64,000 bases of DNA. Source: Actinacidiphila guanduensis. GTDB lineage: Bacteria; Actinomycetota; Actinomycetes; Streptomycetales; Streptomycetaceae. This document shows, piece after piece, positions 10,192-19,126 of the stretch. The notes below the pieces were generated by a model. That model was not told the DNA's origin, did no database searches, and saw nothing but the letters and a program-made list of their open reading frames with translations. Every line of letters begins with the position of its first letter. Within the stretch, counting starts at the first letter, position 1. The DNA is taken from assembly GCF_900103985.1 (NCBI RefSeq), contig NZ_FNIE01000015.1, positions 62,001 to 126,000 on the forward strand, given 5' to 3'. A program made the position numbers and the translations under genes.

Positions 10192-11379
10192 TCACGCTCC
10201 CTTTGCGGCCTTGAACAGCTCCGCCCGCGGGTCGAAGTCCGCGGTCGCCTCGCGGTACGCCTCCAGGGCGTCGAGCGCCTTGCCCTCGGTCTGCCCGGGC
10301 ACCGCCACCTCCACTGTGACCAGCAGGTCGCCACGCGAACCGTCCTTGCGCACCGCGCCCTTGCCGCGGGCACGCAGGGTGCGGCCGTTGGGCGTGCCCG
10401 CGGGCAGCTTCAGGGTGACCGGCGGACCGCCCAGGGTGGGCACCTTGATCTCGCCGCCGAGTGCCGCCTCCGCGAAGGTCACCGGCACCGTCACCGTCAG
10501 GTTCGCCTCCTTGCGGCCGAAGACGGGGTGCCGCCCGACGTGCACGACGACGTAGAGGTCGCCGGCCGGGCCGCCCCGCTCGCCGGGCGCGCCCTTGCCG
10601 CGCAGCCGGATGCGCTGCCCGTCGGTGACGCCCGCCGGGATGCGGACCTGCATGGTGCGCGAGCTCTTGGCGCGGCCCGAGCCGTGGCAGACCTCGCAGG
10701 GGTTCTCCGCGATCAGGCCGCGGCCCTTGCAGTCCACGCACGGGTCGGTGAGCGAGAAGCCGCCACCGCCGCCGCGGGAGACCTGCCCGGTGCCGACACA
10801 GGTCGGGCAGACCCGCGGGGTGCCGTTCTTGTCGCCCGTGCCCGAACACGCCTTGCAGGGCGCCTGCGAGGACATCCGCAGCGGGACCGTGGCACCGTCG
10901 ACCGCCTCGGTGAAGCTCAGCGTCACCTCGGACTCGATGTCCTGGCCGCGCCGCGGCTGCACCCGGGTGCCGCCGCCGCGGTTGAACAGCCCGCCGAACA
11001 CGTCGCCCAGACCGCCGCCGAAGCCGCCGCCCTGGCCGGTGCCCGCGGTGCCGCCGCCCGCCCCGCCGAACAGGTCGCCGAGGTCGAAGTTGAACCCGCC
11101 GGTGCCGCCCGGGCCGGGGCCGGGGCGGAAGCCGCCGTTGCCGAACAGCGCGCGTCCCTCGTCGTACTCCTTGCGCCGCTTGGCGTCGGAGAGCACGTCG
11201 TTGGCCTCGGAGATCTCCTTGAAGCGCTCCTCGGCCTTGGCGTCGCCCTTGTTGGCGTCCGGGTGGAACTCGCGGGCGAGCTTGCGGTACGCCTTCTTGA
11301 TCTCGGCCTCGGTGGCGTCCTTGGGAACGCCGAGGACCTTGTACAGATCCTTCTCCAACAGGTCCCTACTGACGCTCAT
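10192..11379 (-). CDS. dnaJ: Chaperone protein DnaJ
   Basis: 395 residues. J domain at the N-terminus with HPD in AREFHPDANKG, then a Gly/Phe-rich linker (about 85-150). The zinc-binding central domain has four CxxCxGxG-like repeats: CKACSGTG, CPTCVGTG, CVDCKGRG and CEVCHGSG. The C-terminal substrate-binding barrels follow (VRIPAGVTDGQRIRLRGKG). It stimulates DnaK ATPase and delivers clients. It lies between grpE and hspR; the 128-bp gap from grpE contains a strong palindrome at 11475-11504. Confidence 0.97.
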   Translation of the reverse strand: MSVSRDLLEKDLYKVLGVPKDATEAEIKKAYRKLAREFHPDANKGDAKAEERFKEISEANDVLSDAKRRKEYDEGRALFGNGGFRPGPGPGGTGGFNFDLGDLFGGAGGGTAGTGQGGGFGGGLGDVFGGLFNRGGGTRVQPRRGQDIESEVTLSFTEAVDGATVPLRMSSQAPCKACSGTGDKNGTPRVCPTCVGTGQVSRGGGGGFSLTDPCVDCKGRGLIAENPCEVCHGSGRAKSSRTMQVRIPAGVTDGQRIRLRGKGAPGERGGPAGDLYVVVHVGRHPVFGRKEANLTVTVPVTFAEAALGGEIKVPTLGGPPVTLKLPAGTPNGRTLRARGKGAVRKDGSRGDLLVTVEVAVPGQTEGKALDALEAYREATADFDPRAELFKAAKGA

Positions 11380-11474
11380 CCCCGACGTCCCTCCTCTCCG
11401 TCAACTCTCCCTCGACCGGGCGCGCGGCCGGCACCGTGGCCGGCCGCTCCGCCGACCGGACGGCCGGCCCCCGT

Positions 11475-11504
11475 GACCGGCCGGGCCGCGCGGCCCGGCC
11501 GGTC
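11475..11504. terminator. Perfect 30-bp palindrome between grpE and dnaJ
   Basis: Two 15-nt arms (gaccggccgggccgc and its complement) with no loop, starting a few bases after the grpE stop at 11508. In RNA this would form a very stable hairpin. It may act as an attenuator or an mRNA-stability element lowering dnaJ-hspR relative to dnaK-grpE. Confidence 0.55.
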
Positions 11505-11507
11505 GTG

Positions 11508-12170
11508 TCAGCCCTCGTCCGGGCCACCGCTCTCCTCTTCGTCCGCCTTCTGCTCCGTCTCCTCCTTGACCTGGCTGCCGGGCTGCGGTTCGGCGACCGC
11601 GACCCGCGCCGGACGGAGGTTGCGCTCCCCGATGCGGTACCCCGGCTGGAGGATCTGCACGCATGTGGTCTGCGTGACATCCGGCGAGTAACTGTGCATC
11701 AGGGCCTCGTGCACCAGGGGGTCGAAAGGCTCGCCCTCCTTGCCGAACTGCTGCAGGCCCAGCTTGGCCGCGACCGTCTCCAGCGACTCGGCGACCGACT
11801 TGAAGCCGCCCACCAGCTCGCCGTGCTCACGGGCCCGGCCGATGTCGTCGAGCACCGGGAGCAGCCCGGTGAGCAGGTTGGCGACCGCGACCTCCTTGAC
11901 GGCGGCCCGGTCCCGCTCCACACGGCGGCGGTAGTTCTGGTACTCGGCCTGCAGGCGCTGCAGGTCGGCGGTGCGCTCGTTGAGCGCGGTGCGCACCTGG
12001 TCCAGCTGCGCCCGCACGGCGGTCAGTTCGCGTGCTGTGCTGTCGTCCCCGCCGGGGGCCGCCGGGCCCGCCGTGTCGGCGGGCTCGGCACCCTTGCCCG
12101 ACGAGCCGGGCTCGTCGGCGGCTTCGGAAGGGACGTCGGGCTCCTCGAAGCCCTTCGGCTCCTCCGTCAC
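11508..12170 (-). CDS. grpE: Nucleotide exchange factor GrpE
   Basis: 220 residues with an acidic disordered N-terminus, then a long coiled coil (LTAVRAQLDQVRTALNERTA) leading into NYRRRVERDRAAVKEVAVAN. The C-terminal beta domain follows (HEALMHSYSPDVTQTTCVQI, LQPGYRIGERNLRPARVAV). GrpE releases ADP from DnaK. Start is GTG overlapping the dnaK stop (GTGA at 12167-12170), so the two are translationally coupled. Confidence 0.97.
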   Translation of the reverse strand: MTEEPKGFEEPDVPSEAADEPGSSGKGAEPADTAGPAAPGGDDSTARELTAVRAQLDQVRTALNERTADLQRLQAEYQNYRRRVERDRAAVKEVAVANLLTGLLPVLDDIGRAREHGELVGGFKSVAESLETVAAKLGLQQFGKEGEPFDPLVHEALMHSYSPDVTQTTCVQILQPGYRIGERNLRPARVAVAEPQPGSQVKEETEQKADEEESGGPDEG

Positions 12171-14041
12171 GCGGCACCATCCCTCTTGCCGGTCTCGTCG
12201 TCGACGATCTCGGCGTCGACCACGTCGTCGTCGGCCTGGCCGGCGTCGGAGGTCGCGCCCGCGCCCGCACCGGCGGCGCCGGCGCCCTCGGACTGCGCGT
12301 TGGCGTACAGCGCCTGGCCGAGCTTCTGGCTGGTGGCCGCGACGCGCTCGGTGGCCTCGCGGATCGCCGCGGTGTTGGCGTCGTCCGTCGCCTCGTTCTT
12401 CAGCTTCTCCTTCAGGTCGGCGACCGCGGTCTCGACCTCGGACCTGACGTCCTCGGGAAGCTTGTCCTTGTTGTCGGCGATGAACTTCTCGGTCTGGTAG
12501 ACGAGCTGCTCGCCCTGGTTGCGGGTCTCGGCGGCCTCGCGGCGGCGGTGGTCCTCGTCCGCGTACTGCTCGGCCTCCTGGCGCATCCGGTCGACCTCGT
12601 CCTTGGGCAGCGAGGAGCCGCCGGTGACGGTCATCCGCTGCTCCTTGCCGGTGCCCAGGTCCTTCGCGCCCACGTGCATGATGCCGTTGGCGTCGATGTC
12701 GAAGGTGACCTCGATCTGGGGCATCCCGCGCGGGGCCGGCGGCAGGCCGGTCAGCTCGAACATCCCGAGCTTCTTGTTGTACGCGGCGATCTCGCGCTCG
12801 CCCTGGTAGACCTGGATCTGCACCGACGGCTGGTTGTCCTCGGCGGTGGTGAAGATCTCCGAGCGCTTGGTCGGGATCGTGGTGTTGCGCTCGATCAGCT
12901 TGGTCATGATGCCGCCCTTGGTCTCGATGCCCAGGGACAGCGGGGTGACGTCGAGCAGCAGGACGTCCTTGACCTCGCCCTTCAGGACACCGGCCTGCAG
13001 GGACGCGCCGATGGCGACGACCTCGTCGGGGTTGACGCCCTTGTTGGCCTCCTTGCCACCGGTCAGCTCGCGCACCAGGTCGGCCACGGCGGGCATACGG
13101 GTGGAGCCGCCGACCAGGACCACGTGGTCGATCTCGGACAGCTGGATGCCGGCGTCCTTGATGACGTTGTGGAACGGGGTCTTGCAGCGCTCCAGGAGGT
13201 CCGCGGTCAGCTGCTGGAACTGCGCCCGGGTGAGCTTCTCGTCCAGGTGCAGGGGGCCCTCGGAGGAGGCGGTGATGTAGGGCAGGTTGATCGTGGTCTC
13301 GGTGGAGGAGGAGAGCTCGATCTTCGCCTTCTCCGCGGACTCACGCAGCCGCTGCAGCGCCATCTTGTCCTTGGACAGGTCCACGCCGTGGCCGGACTGG
13401 AACTGCTTGACCAGGTAGTCCACGACGCGCTGGTCCCAGTCGTCACCACCGAGGTGGTTGTCGCCGTTGGTGGCCTTGACCTCCACCACGCCGTCGCCGA
13501 TCTCCAGCAGGGACACGTCGAAGGTGCCGCCGCCGAGGTCGAAGACGAGGATGGTCTGGTCGTCCTTGTCCAGGCCGTAGGCGAGGGCGGCGGCCGTCGG
13601 CTCGTTGACGATGCGGAGCACGTTCAGGCCCGCGATCTCGCCGGCCTCCTTGGTGGCCTGCCGCTCGGAGTCGTTGAAGTACGCCGGGACGGTGATCACC
13701 GCGTCGGTGACCTTCTCGCCCAGGTACGACTCGGCGTCCCGCTTCAGCTTCTGCAGGATGAACGCCGAGATCTGCTGCGGGTTGAAGTCCTTGCCGTCGA
13801 GGTTGATCCGCCAGTCGGTGCCCATGTGGCGCTTGACCGAGCGGATGGTCCGGTCGACGTTGGTGACCGCCTGGCGCTTGGCCACCTCGCCGACGAGCAC
13901 CTCGCCGTTCTTGGCGAAGGCGACGACGGACGGCGTGGTCCTGGCGCCCTCTGCGTTGGTGATGACGGTGGGCTCGCCGCCTTCCAGAACGCTGACGACG
14001 GAGTTAGTCGTGCCCAGGTCGATGCCGACCGCACGTGCCAT
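12167..14041 (-). CDS. dnaK: Molecular chaperone DnaK (Hsp70)
   Basis: 624 residues. The actin-like ATPase opens with GIDLGTTNSVVSVLEGG. Further phosphate and adenosine motifs are LVFDLGGGTFDVSLLEIG and VVLVGGSTRMPAVADLV. The substrate-binding beta domain follows the DVTPLSLGIETKGG linker, and a helical lid and an Ala/Gly-rich acidic tail close the protein. It is the first gene of dnaK-grpE-dnaJ-hspR. ATG at 14041 is preceded by GGAGGA. Two HAIR elements upstream show HspR control. DnaK is also the known co-repressor for HspR. Confidence 0.98.
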   Translation of the reverse strand: MARAVGIDLGTTNSVVSVLEGGEPTVITNAEGARTTPSVVAFAKNGEVLVGEVAKRQAVTNVDRTIRSVKRHMGTDWRINLDGKDFNPQQISAFILQKLKRDAESYLGEKVTDAVITVPAYFNDSERQATKEAGEIAGLNVLRIVNEPTAAALAYGLDKDDQTILVFDLGGGTFDVSLLEIGDGVVEVKATNGDNHLGGDDWDQRVVDYLVKQFQSGHGVDLSKDKMALQRLRESAEKAKIELSSSTETTINLPYITASSEGPLHLDEKLTRAQFQQLTADLLERCKTPFHNVIKDAGIQLSEIDHVVLVGGSTRMPAVADLVRELTGGKEANKGVNPDEVVAIGASLQAGVLKGEVKDVLLLDVTPLSLGIETKGGIMTKLIERNTTIPTKRSEIFTTAEDNQPSVQIQVYQGEREIAAYNKKLGMFELTGLPPAPRGMPQIEVTFDIDANGIMHVGAKDLGTGKEQRMTVTGGSSLPKDEVDRMRQEAEQYADEDHRRREAAETRNQGEQLVYQTEKFIADNKDKLPEDVRSEVETAVADLKEKLKNEATDDANTAAIREATERVAATSQKLGQALYANAQSEGAGAAGAGAGATSDAGQADDDVVDAEIVDDETGKRDGAA

Positions 14042-14059
14042 GGTGAGTCCTCCAGCTGA

Positions 14060-14080
14060 CTTGAGTGGAACTGACTCAAG
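14060..14080 (-). promoter_or_regulatory. Perfect HAIR element upstream of dnaK
   Basis: CTTGAGT-N7-ACTCAAG with no mismatch, spacer ggaactg, 18 nt before the dnaK start. It overlaps the putative -10 region and the start of transcription. Confidence 0.93.
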
Positions 14081-14107
14081 AGTGCATCACTCGGCACCCG
14101 GTGTCAA
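14079..14107 (-). promoter_or_regulatory. Probable dnaK promoter
   Basis: On the minus strand TTGACA (14107-14102), 17-nt spacer, CACTCT (14084-14079). The -35 box is perfect and the -10 weak. It is flanked by the two HAIR elements, as expected for an HspR-repressed promoter. Confidence 0.55.
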
Positions 14108-14111
14108 TTGA

Positions 14112-14132
14112 CATGAGTCATGCAGACTCAAC
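14112..14132 (-). promoter_or_regulatory. Second, imperfect HAIR element upstream of dnaK
   Basis: Arms CATGAGT and ACTCAAC with a 7-nt spacer; each arm differs from consensus at one position. It lies 32 nt from the perfect element. Multiple HAIRs are known upstream of dnaK in Streptomyces coelicolor. Confidence 0.75.
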
Positions 14133-14395
14133 TTTGCGGCGTGCGGGCGGCGCATCGGCTGCGGGCAGCGGCGGATGGGTGGCGGATCGGCGACGGATCG
14201 GCGACGAACGGCCGCAGCCGGGCCCGACCGGCACCCCGGCGGGCCGCCCGCCCACCCCGTCCTGCCCTGCTTCCCACCTTGACGCAGATCACCGGCGACA
14301 CTGCTGTATGCGGCCCGCGATCCCGGGTAATCTCAGCAGGACCGCAATAAGTTACCGCTTAGTACATCTCGCTCGTGCAGGCCCGAGGAGCCCCC

Positions 14396-16669
14396 ATGCA
14401 ACTCGCCGCGATCATCGTGTCGCTGGTCCTCTCGGCGGTCGGCGTCGCCCTGATCAGCCGGGCGGCCGCGCAGATCTACCGCTACGTCCGGCTCGGCTCC
14501 CCGGTGCCCGCGGGCAGCCGCACCGACAACCCGGTGGCCCGCACCGTGACCATGGTCCGCGAGACCCTGGGCCACACCCGGATGAACCGCTGGGGCGTCG
14601 TCGGCGTCGCCCACTGGTTCGTCGCGGTCGGCTTCCTGACCCTGGGCCTCACCATCGTCAACGCCTACGGGCAGCTCTTCCAGGCCGACTGGATCCTCCC
14701 GGCGATCGGCACCTGGGTGCCGTACGAGGTGTACATCGAGTTCATCGCCGCGATGACGACCCTGGGCATCCTGGTGCTCATCGCCATCCGGCTGCTCAAC
14801 CTGCCCTCGCGCGCCGGCCGCAAGTCCCGCTTCACCGGCTCGACGTTCTGGCAGGCGTACTTCGTCGAGTACGTCGTGCTGGTCATCGGCCTGGCGATCC
14901 TGGTCCTGCGCGCCCTGGAGGGCGCCCTGCACGGCGTGGACCACTACGAGGCCGCCTACTGGGCCTCCTACCCCCTGGTGGCCGCCTTCCGCGGCCTGAG
15001 CACGGACACCCTGCAGAACACCGTCTACGCCACGGCGATGATCAAGCTGGGCGTCACCATGGTGTGGGCGATCGTGCTCGGCCTGAACACCACCATGAGC
15101 GTCGCCTGGCACCGCTTCCTGGCGTTCCCCAACATCTGGTTCAAGCGCAACGCCACCGGTCCCGTCGCCCTGGGTCCCCTGCAGCCCATGACCTCCGGCG
15201 GCGTGCCGATCGACTTCGAGGACCCGGGCGAGGACGACGTCTTCGGCGTCTCCCAGGTGGAGCAGTTCTCCTGGAAGGGCATCCTCGACTTCTCCACCTG
15301 CACCGAGTGCGGCCGCTGCCAGTCGCAGTGCCCGGCCTGGAACACCGGCAAGCCGCTCTCCCCGAAGCTGCTGGTGATGAGCCTGCGCGACCACATGCAC
15401 GCCAAGGCGCCCTACCTGCTGGCGGGCGGCGGCAAGAACGCCGAGGGCGAGGAGAAGGCGAGCGCCGAGCAGCTGGCCGCGGTGCCGGCCGCCGCCCTTG
15501 CCGAGGCCGAACGGCCGCTGGTCGGCACCCTGGAGGAGAACGGCGTCATCGACCCCGACGTGCTGTGGTCGTGCACCACGTGCGGCGCCTGCGTCGAGCA
15601 GTGCCCGGTCGACATCGAGCACGTCGACCACATCGTCGACATGCGCCGCTACCAGGTGATGATCGAGTCGGCCTTCCCCTCCGAGGCGGGCACCATGCTC
15701 AAGAACCTGGAGAAGAAGGGCAACCCCTGGGGGCTGCCGAAGAAGCATCGCCTGGCCTGGGTCAAGGAGGTCGACTTCGAGGTCCCGATCGTCGGCGAGG
15801 ACATCGAGGACCTGACCGAGGTCGAGTACCTGTACTGGGTGGGCTGCGCCGGCTCCCTGGAGGACCGGGCAAAGAAGACGACCAAGGCGTTCGCCGAGCT
15901 GCTGCACATCGCGGGCGTGAAGTTCGCGATCATGGGCGGCGAGGAGAACTGCACGGGTGACTCGGCCCGCCGCCTGGGCAACGAGTTCCTCTTCCAGCAG
16001 CTCGGCATGGAGAACGTCGCCATGCTGAACATGGCCTTCGGCGAGGAGGTCGACGACGACGGCAAGGTGGACCCGGCCAAGCGCCGCCCCAAGGCGTCGA
16101 AGAAGATCGTCGCCACCTGCCCGCACTGCTTCAACACCATCGCCAACGAGTACCCGCAGCTCGGCGGCGAGTACGAGGTCATCCACCACACCCAGCTGCT
16201 GCAGCACCTGGTGGACGAGGGGCGGCTGGTCCCGGTCACCCCGGTCGAGGGCCTGATCACCTACCACGACCCCTGCTACCTGGGCCGCCACAACAAGGTC
16301 TACACGCCGCCGCGCGAGATCATCGCCAAGGTGCCCGGGTTGCGCAGTGAGGAGATGCACCGCCACAAGGAGCGCGGCTTCTGCTGCGGCGCGGGTGGCG
16401 CGCGCATGTGGATGGAGGAGCGGATCGGCAAGCGCATCAACAACGAGCGGGTGGACGAGGCCCTGTCCCTGGACCCGGACATCATCTCCACCGCGTGCCC
16501 GTTCTGCCTGGTGATGCTCACCGACTCGGTCAACGGCAAGAAAGCCGCGGCCGAAGGCGGCTCCGGCGCGGGTGCCAAGGAGTCGCTGCAGGTCGTGGAT
16601 GTCGCGCAGTTGCTGCTGGACTCGGTGAAGACGCCGGCGGAGGTGCCGGCGGAGGCGGCGGCCGGCTGA
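14396..16669 (+). CDS. Membrane-anchored Fe-S oxidoreductase with two CCG domains (heterodisulfide reductase related)
   Basis: 757 residues. The first ~270 carry about six hydrophobic helices (MQLAAIIVSLVLSAVGVALI and later segments), resembling a HdrE/NarI-like membrane anchor. Two [4Fe-4S] ferredoxin motifs follow: CTECGRCQSQCPAW and CTTCGACVEQCPVD. The C-terminal half has two CCG cysteine-rich domains, visible as YLYWVGCAGS, CPHCFNTIANEYPQLGG, HDPCYLGRHNKV, GFCCGAGGARMW and STACPFC. Family knowledge: such proteins (GlpC/HdrD-like) pass electrons between quinones or thiols and a soluble partner. The partner is unknown. ATG at 14396 has GAGGAG 5 nt upstream; GTG 14375 is less likely. A terminator hairpin follows. 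The 260-bp gap before it holds the dnaK operators and no gene. Confidence 0.92.
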   Translation: MQLAAIIVSLVLSAVGVALISRAAAQIYRYVRLGSPVPAGSRTDNPVARTVTMVRETLGHTRMNRWGVVGVAHWFVAVGFLTLGLTIVNAYGQLFQADWILPAIGTWVPYEVYIEFIAAMTTLGILVLIAIRLLNLPSRAGRKSRFTGSTFWQAYFVEYVVLVIGLAILVLRALEGALHGVDHYEAAYWASYPLVAAFRGLSTDTLQNTVYATAMIKLGVTMVWAIVLGLNTTMSVAWHRFLAFPNIWFKRNATGPVALGPLQPMTSGGVPIDFEDPGEDDVFGVSQVEQFSWKGILDFSTCTECGRCQSQCPAWNTGKPLSPKLLVMSLRDHMHAKAPYLLAGGGKNAEGEEKASAEQLAAVPAAALAEAERPLVGTLEENGVIDPDVLWSCTTCGACVEQCPVDIEHVDHIVDMRRYQVMIESAFPSEAGTMLKNLEKKGNPWGLPKKHRLAWVKEVDFEVPIVGEDIEDLTEVEYLYWVGCAGSLEDRAKKTTKAFAELLHIAGVKFAIMGGEENCTGDSARRLGNEFLFQQLGMENVAMLNMAFGEEVDDDGKVDPAKRRPKASKKIVATCPHCFNTIANEYPQLGGEYEVIHHTQLLQHLVDEGRLVPVTPVEGLITYHDPCYLGRHNKVYTPPREIIAKVPGLRSEEMHRHKERGFCCGAGGARMWMEERIGKRINNERVDEALSLDPDIISTACPFCLVMLTDSVNGKKAAAEGGSGAGAKESLQVVDVAQLLLDSVKTPAEVPAEAAAG

Positions 16670-16696
16670 GGCGGGGCCTCTTCGGGGTTGGAGCGT

Positions 16697-16730
16697 GGCG
16701 CCTGGGAGGCGAAGCCTCCCAGGCGCCTTT
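16697..16730 (+). terminator. Rho-independent-like terminator after the Fe-S oxidoreductase gene
   Basis: Perfect 14-bp stem (ggcgcctgggaggc and its complement) with a GAA loop, followed by TTT. It lies 28 nt after the stop codon. Confidence 0.85.
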
Positions 16731-16900
16731 GTGTCGTAGTCGGGCACCCTGGCTGCGTGTTGGGCACCTTGGGCGCGAGGGTGGGCGCCCTTGTGACGAG
16801 ACGGGCTGAGCACCTGGGGTGTCGGTGGGCCGCTCTGGCGGTGAGTTGGGCACCCTGGGCCGGCGGTGGATTGAGCACCTTGGGTACGAACTCGGGGCCT

Positions 16901-16963
16901 GACTGCCGTGTCCGGGTGCCGGACTGTCGGGCTCGGGTGCCTGACTGTCGGGGTCGGGTGCCG
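16901..16963. repeat. 21-bp tandem repeat, three units
   Basis: Three consecutive 21-bp units at 16901, 16922 and 16943, each beginning gactg and ending gggtgcc(g/t), with about three differences between copies. They sit just beyond the 3' end of the DsbA-like gene. Looser gggcacc(t)tggg-type repeats fill 16740-16900. No gene is seen in 16731-16974. Confidence 0.7.
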
Positions 16964-16974
16964 CGCCCGAACAC

Positions 16975-17829
16975 CTAGGAGATGCCGTGCTGGGCCAGCA
17001 CCTGCTTGAAGCCCGCCGCGGTGAAGATGGCGTCGGTGTTGGGCACCGACTTGCCGTCGATCTTGAGCGTCGGGGTGCCCTGGGCACCCGAGTCGGTGAA
17101 CGCCTGCTCCGAGCGGTCGACGAAGTCCTGGTACGTCTGCCCGCGCACCGCCGCGTCGAAAGTGGCCGAGCGCAGCCCCGGTACCTGCCCGGCGAGCTGC
17201 AGCAGGTAGGCCGTCGTGAAGCCGTCCGTCGTCTCCGGCGGCTGGTACTGGTAGACCAGCGTGTGCAGTTGGGCGAAGCCCCCCGCGTCCAGGGCCGCGC
17301 GCAGGGCGTTCACCGCCCGCTTGGAGCCGCCCCCGCCCAGATTGCGGTCCAGGAACGACGCCAGGGTGTACTGCACACGCATCCTGCCCGCCTTGGTCAG
17401 CGCCAGGACCTGCGCGGCGTTCGCCTGCTCGAAGCGCTCGCAGATCGGGCAGCGCGGGTCCTCGTACACGCTCAGGGTGTGCGGGGCCGACGGGTCGCCC
17501 ATGGTGATCGTCGTGCCGTCGCTCTCCAGCCGCGCGGGCAGGTCGGTGAGGGCGGGACCGCCGCTGGGCACGTCGGCGCCGGTCGGTGACGCGCTCGCGG
17601 CCGTCGCGGTCGTCGTAGCCGTATGAGTCACCCGGTCCGGCGGCGTACTGTCGCAACCTGCGAGCAGAACCCCGAGCACTATGGCCGCGCACGCCGCCAC
17701 GCCGCCCCTGCGGCGCGCACCCGCCCGTACGCCACCCGTTCGGCCTATGCAGGCCGCCTCGCCGCCATTGCGGCGGACCGCCTTGTCCACCCCGGTCGTC
17801 GCCCTGGTGCCCATACCGCTGCCCCCCAT
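16975..17829 (-). CDS. DsbA-family thioredoxin-fold lipoprotein
   Basis: About 284 residues. A Lys/Arg-rich start leads to a hydrophobic segment and lipobox (VAACAAIVLGVLLAGCDSTP), then a Thr/Ala linker. A thioredoxin-fold DSBA domain follows with TMGDPSAPHTLSVYEDPRCP and the redox pair CPIC, then a helical insertion and GTPTLKIDGKSVPNTDAIFT with the cis-proline. Family knowledge: periplasm-facing thiol-disulfide oxidoreductase tethered to the outer face of the membrane. Starts at 17814 (MGTRATTG), 17829 or 17883 are all in frame; I chose 17829 with a GGGAG upstream, but this is uncertain. It runs toward the Fe-S gene and is divergent from the Yip1-type gene. Confidence 0.85.
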   Translation of the reverse strand: MGGSGMGTRATTGVDKAVRRNGGEAACIGRTGGVRAGARRRGGVAACAAIVLGVLLAGCDSTPPDRVTHTATTTATAASASPTGADVPSGGPALTDLPARLESDGTTITMGDPSAPHTLSVYEDPRCPICERFEQANAAQVLALTKAGRMRVQYTLASFLDRNLGGGGSKRAVNALRAALDAGGFAQLHTLVYQYQPPETTDGFTTAYLLQLAGQVPGLRSATFDAAVRGQTYQDFVDRSEQAFTDSGAQGTPTLKIDGKSVPNTDAIFTAAGFKQVLAQHGIS

Positions 17830-17985
17830 GGTCGTCGGCGCTCCCGCCTGCCGGTCGGCGCCCTGCGCGGAGCGGTCACCCATCCGCGCCCGAAGGCTAC
17901 CGGGCGTGTCACAGGTTGGCAGCAATGGACCACAGCCTTGCAGCGGGCCGCCCCGGGTCACGCGGCAGCGGGTACGTTCGAAGAC

Positions 17986-18900
17986 GTGGCTGGTTTCAGG
18001 GATCGACGGGACGGGCGCGGGCAGCGGCAGGGCGGAGCGCCCGTGAACGGCGGGCAGTACGGAAGGCCGTACAACGGCTCCGGGCCGTACAACGGCGCTC
18101 AGGACGCCGGAGGACGCCCCGGCTCGTACGGGCCCGGCGCCGGCAACGGCTACGGCGCCCCCGCGGCCCCCTCGTACGACGACGCCCCCGGCCACACCCG
18201 CGCCTTCACCTTCGGCGGCCAGGCGCCCACCGACCCGTACGCCCAGGGCGAGCAGTACGGCGCCTATGGCGACGAGGCGTACGCGGCCCCGTACCCGGGC
18301 TACGGCGAGGACCACGTGGCGACGTACCGCGCGGGCCAGGCCGCGGCGCCGCCGGCCGGACCGAGGCTGCACTGGAAGCAACTGCTCAGCGGCATCGTGC
18401 TGCGCCCCGGGCGCACCTTCTGGCAGATGCGCGACCACACCGTGTGGGGCCCCGCGCTGACCGTCACGTTCATCTACGGCCTGCTCGCCGTCTTCGGGTT
18501 CGGCGCGGCCCGCAGCGACGTGCTGAGCGCCACCCTCAGCACCAGCGTCCCCTGGGTGCTGACCACCGCGATAGCCGTGGTGCTGGGCGGGCTGACGCTG
18601 GGCGCGGTGACCAACGCCCTGGCCCGGCAGTTCGGCGGGGACGGGGCGTGGGCACCGACGATCGGCCTCGCGATGCTCATCACGTCGCTCACGGACGTGC
18701 CGCGACTGTTCTTCGCGCTCTTCCTGGGCGGCGACAACGGGTTCGTGCAGCTGCTCGGGTGGCTGACCTGGATCGCCTGCGGGGTGCTGCTGACGTCCAT
18801 GGTGGCGAAGTCCCACGACCTGCCGTGGCAGAAGGCGCTGGGGGCGTGCTCGATCCAGCTGGTGGCGCTGCTGATGCTGTTCAAGCTGTCGCTGTTCTAG
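17986..18900 (+). CDS. Yip1-type membrane protein
   Basis: 304 residues. The first ~125 are disordered and rich in Gly, Tyr, Pro and Asn (GQYGRPYNGSGPYNGAQ). From HWKQLLSGIVLRPGRTFWQM begins the Yip1-like domain with about five membrane helices, ending LGACSIQLVALLMLFKLSLF. Function in bacteria is unknown. I chose GTG 17986 (VAGFRDRRDG) because TACGTT lies 7 nt upstream, a leaderless layout. An ATG at 17926 is the alternative. It stands alone with no visible terminator. Confidence 0.82.
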   Translation: MAGFRDRRDGRGQRQGGAPVNGGQYGRPYNGSGPYNGAQDAGGRPGSYGPGAGNGYGAPAAPSYDDAPGHTRAFTFGGQAPTDPYAQGEQYGAYGDEAYAAPYPGYGEDHVATYRAGQAAAPPAGPRLHWKQLLSGIVLRPGRTFWQMRDHTVWGPALTVTFIYGLLAVFGFGAARSDVLSATLSTSVPWVLTTAIAVVLGGLTLGAVTNALARQFGGDGAWAPTIGLAMLITSLTDVPRLFFALFLGGDNGFVQLLGWLTWIACGVLLTSMVAKSHDLPWQKALGACSIQLVALLMLFKLSLF

Positions 18901-19126
18901 AGCTGCGACCGGTCTGTAGGGGCGGGTCTGTTTTGGTGCCGCTCTGTCGGGGCCGGGTGCCCTTGCATGGTGCGGTGGTGCCCCCGGCGCCCCTCGGCTG
19001 ATGCGGCGAGGTGCCGGTGCCCTCGCTCGGTGCGCCGGCGCGAGTGCGGTGATGTGCTGCGGTGACGTGCCGCCGGGCTGGCGTCGCCCACCGACGCGCT
19101 GCGGTTCACCTGGCCCGGCCGCCTCG

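Noticed and set aside
14333..17692. 1119-codon minus-strand open frame across the Fe-S oxidoreductase gene
   Set aside because: Its residues are the antisense pattern of high-GC coding DNA; the plus strand encodes clear Fe-S and CCG motifs.
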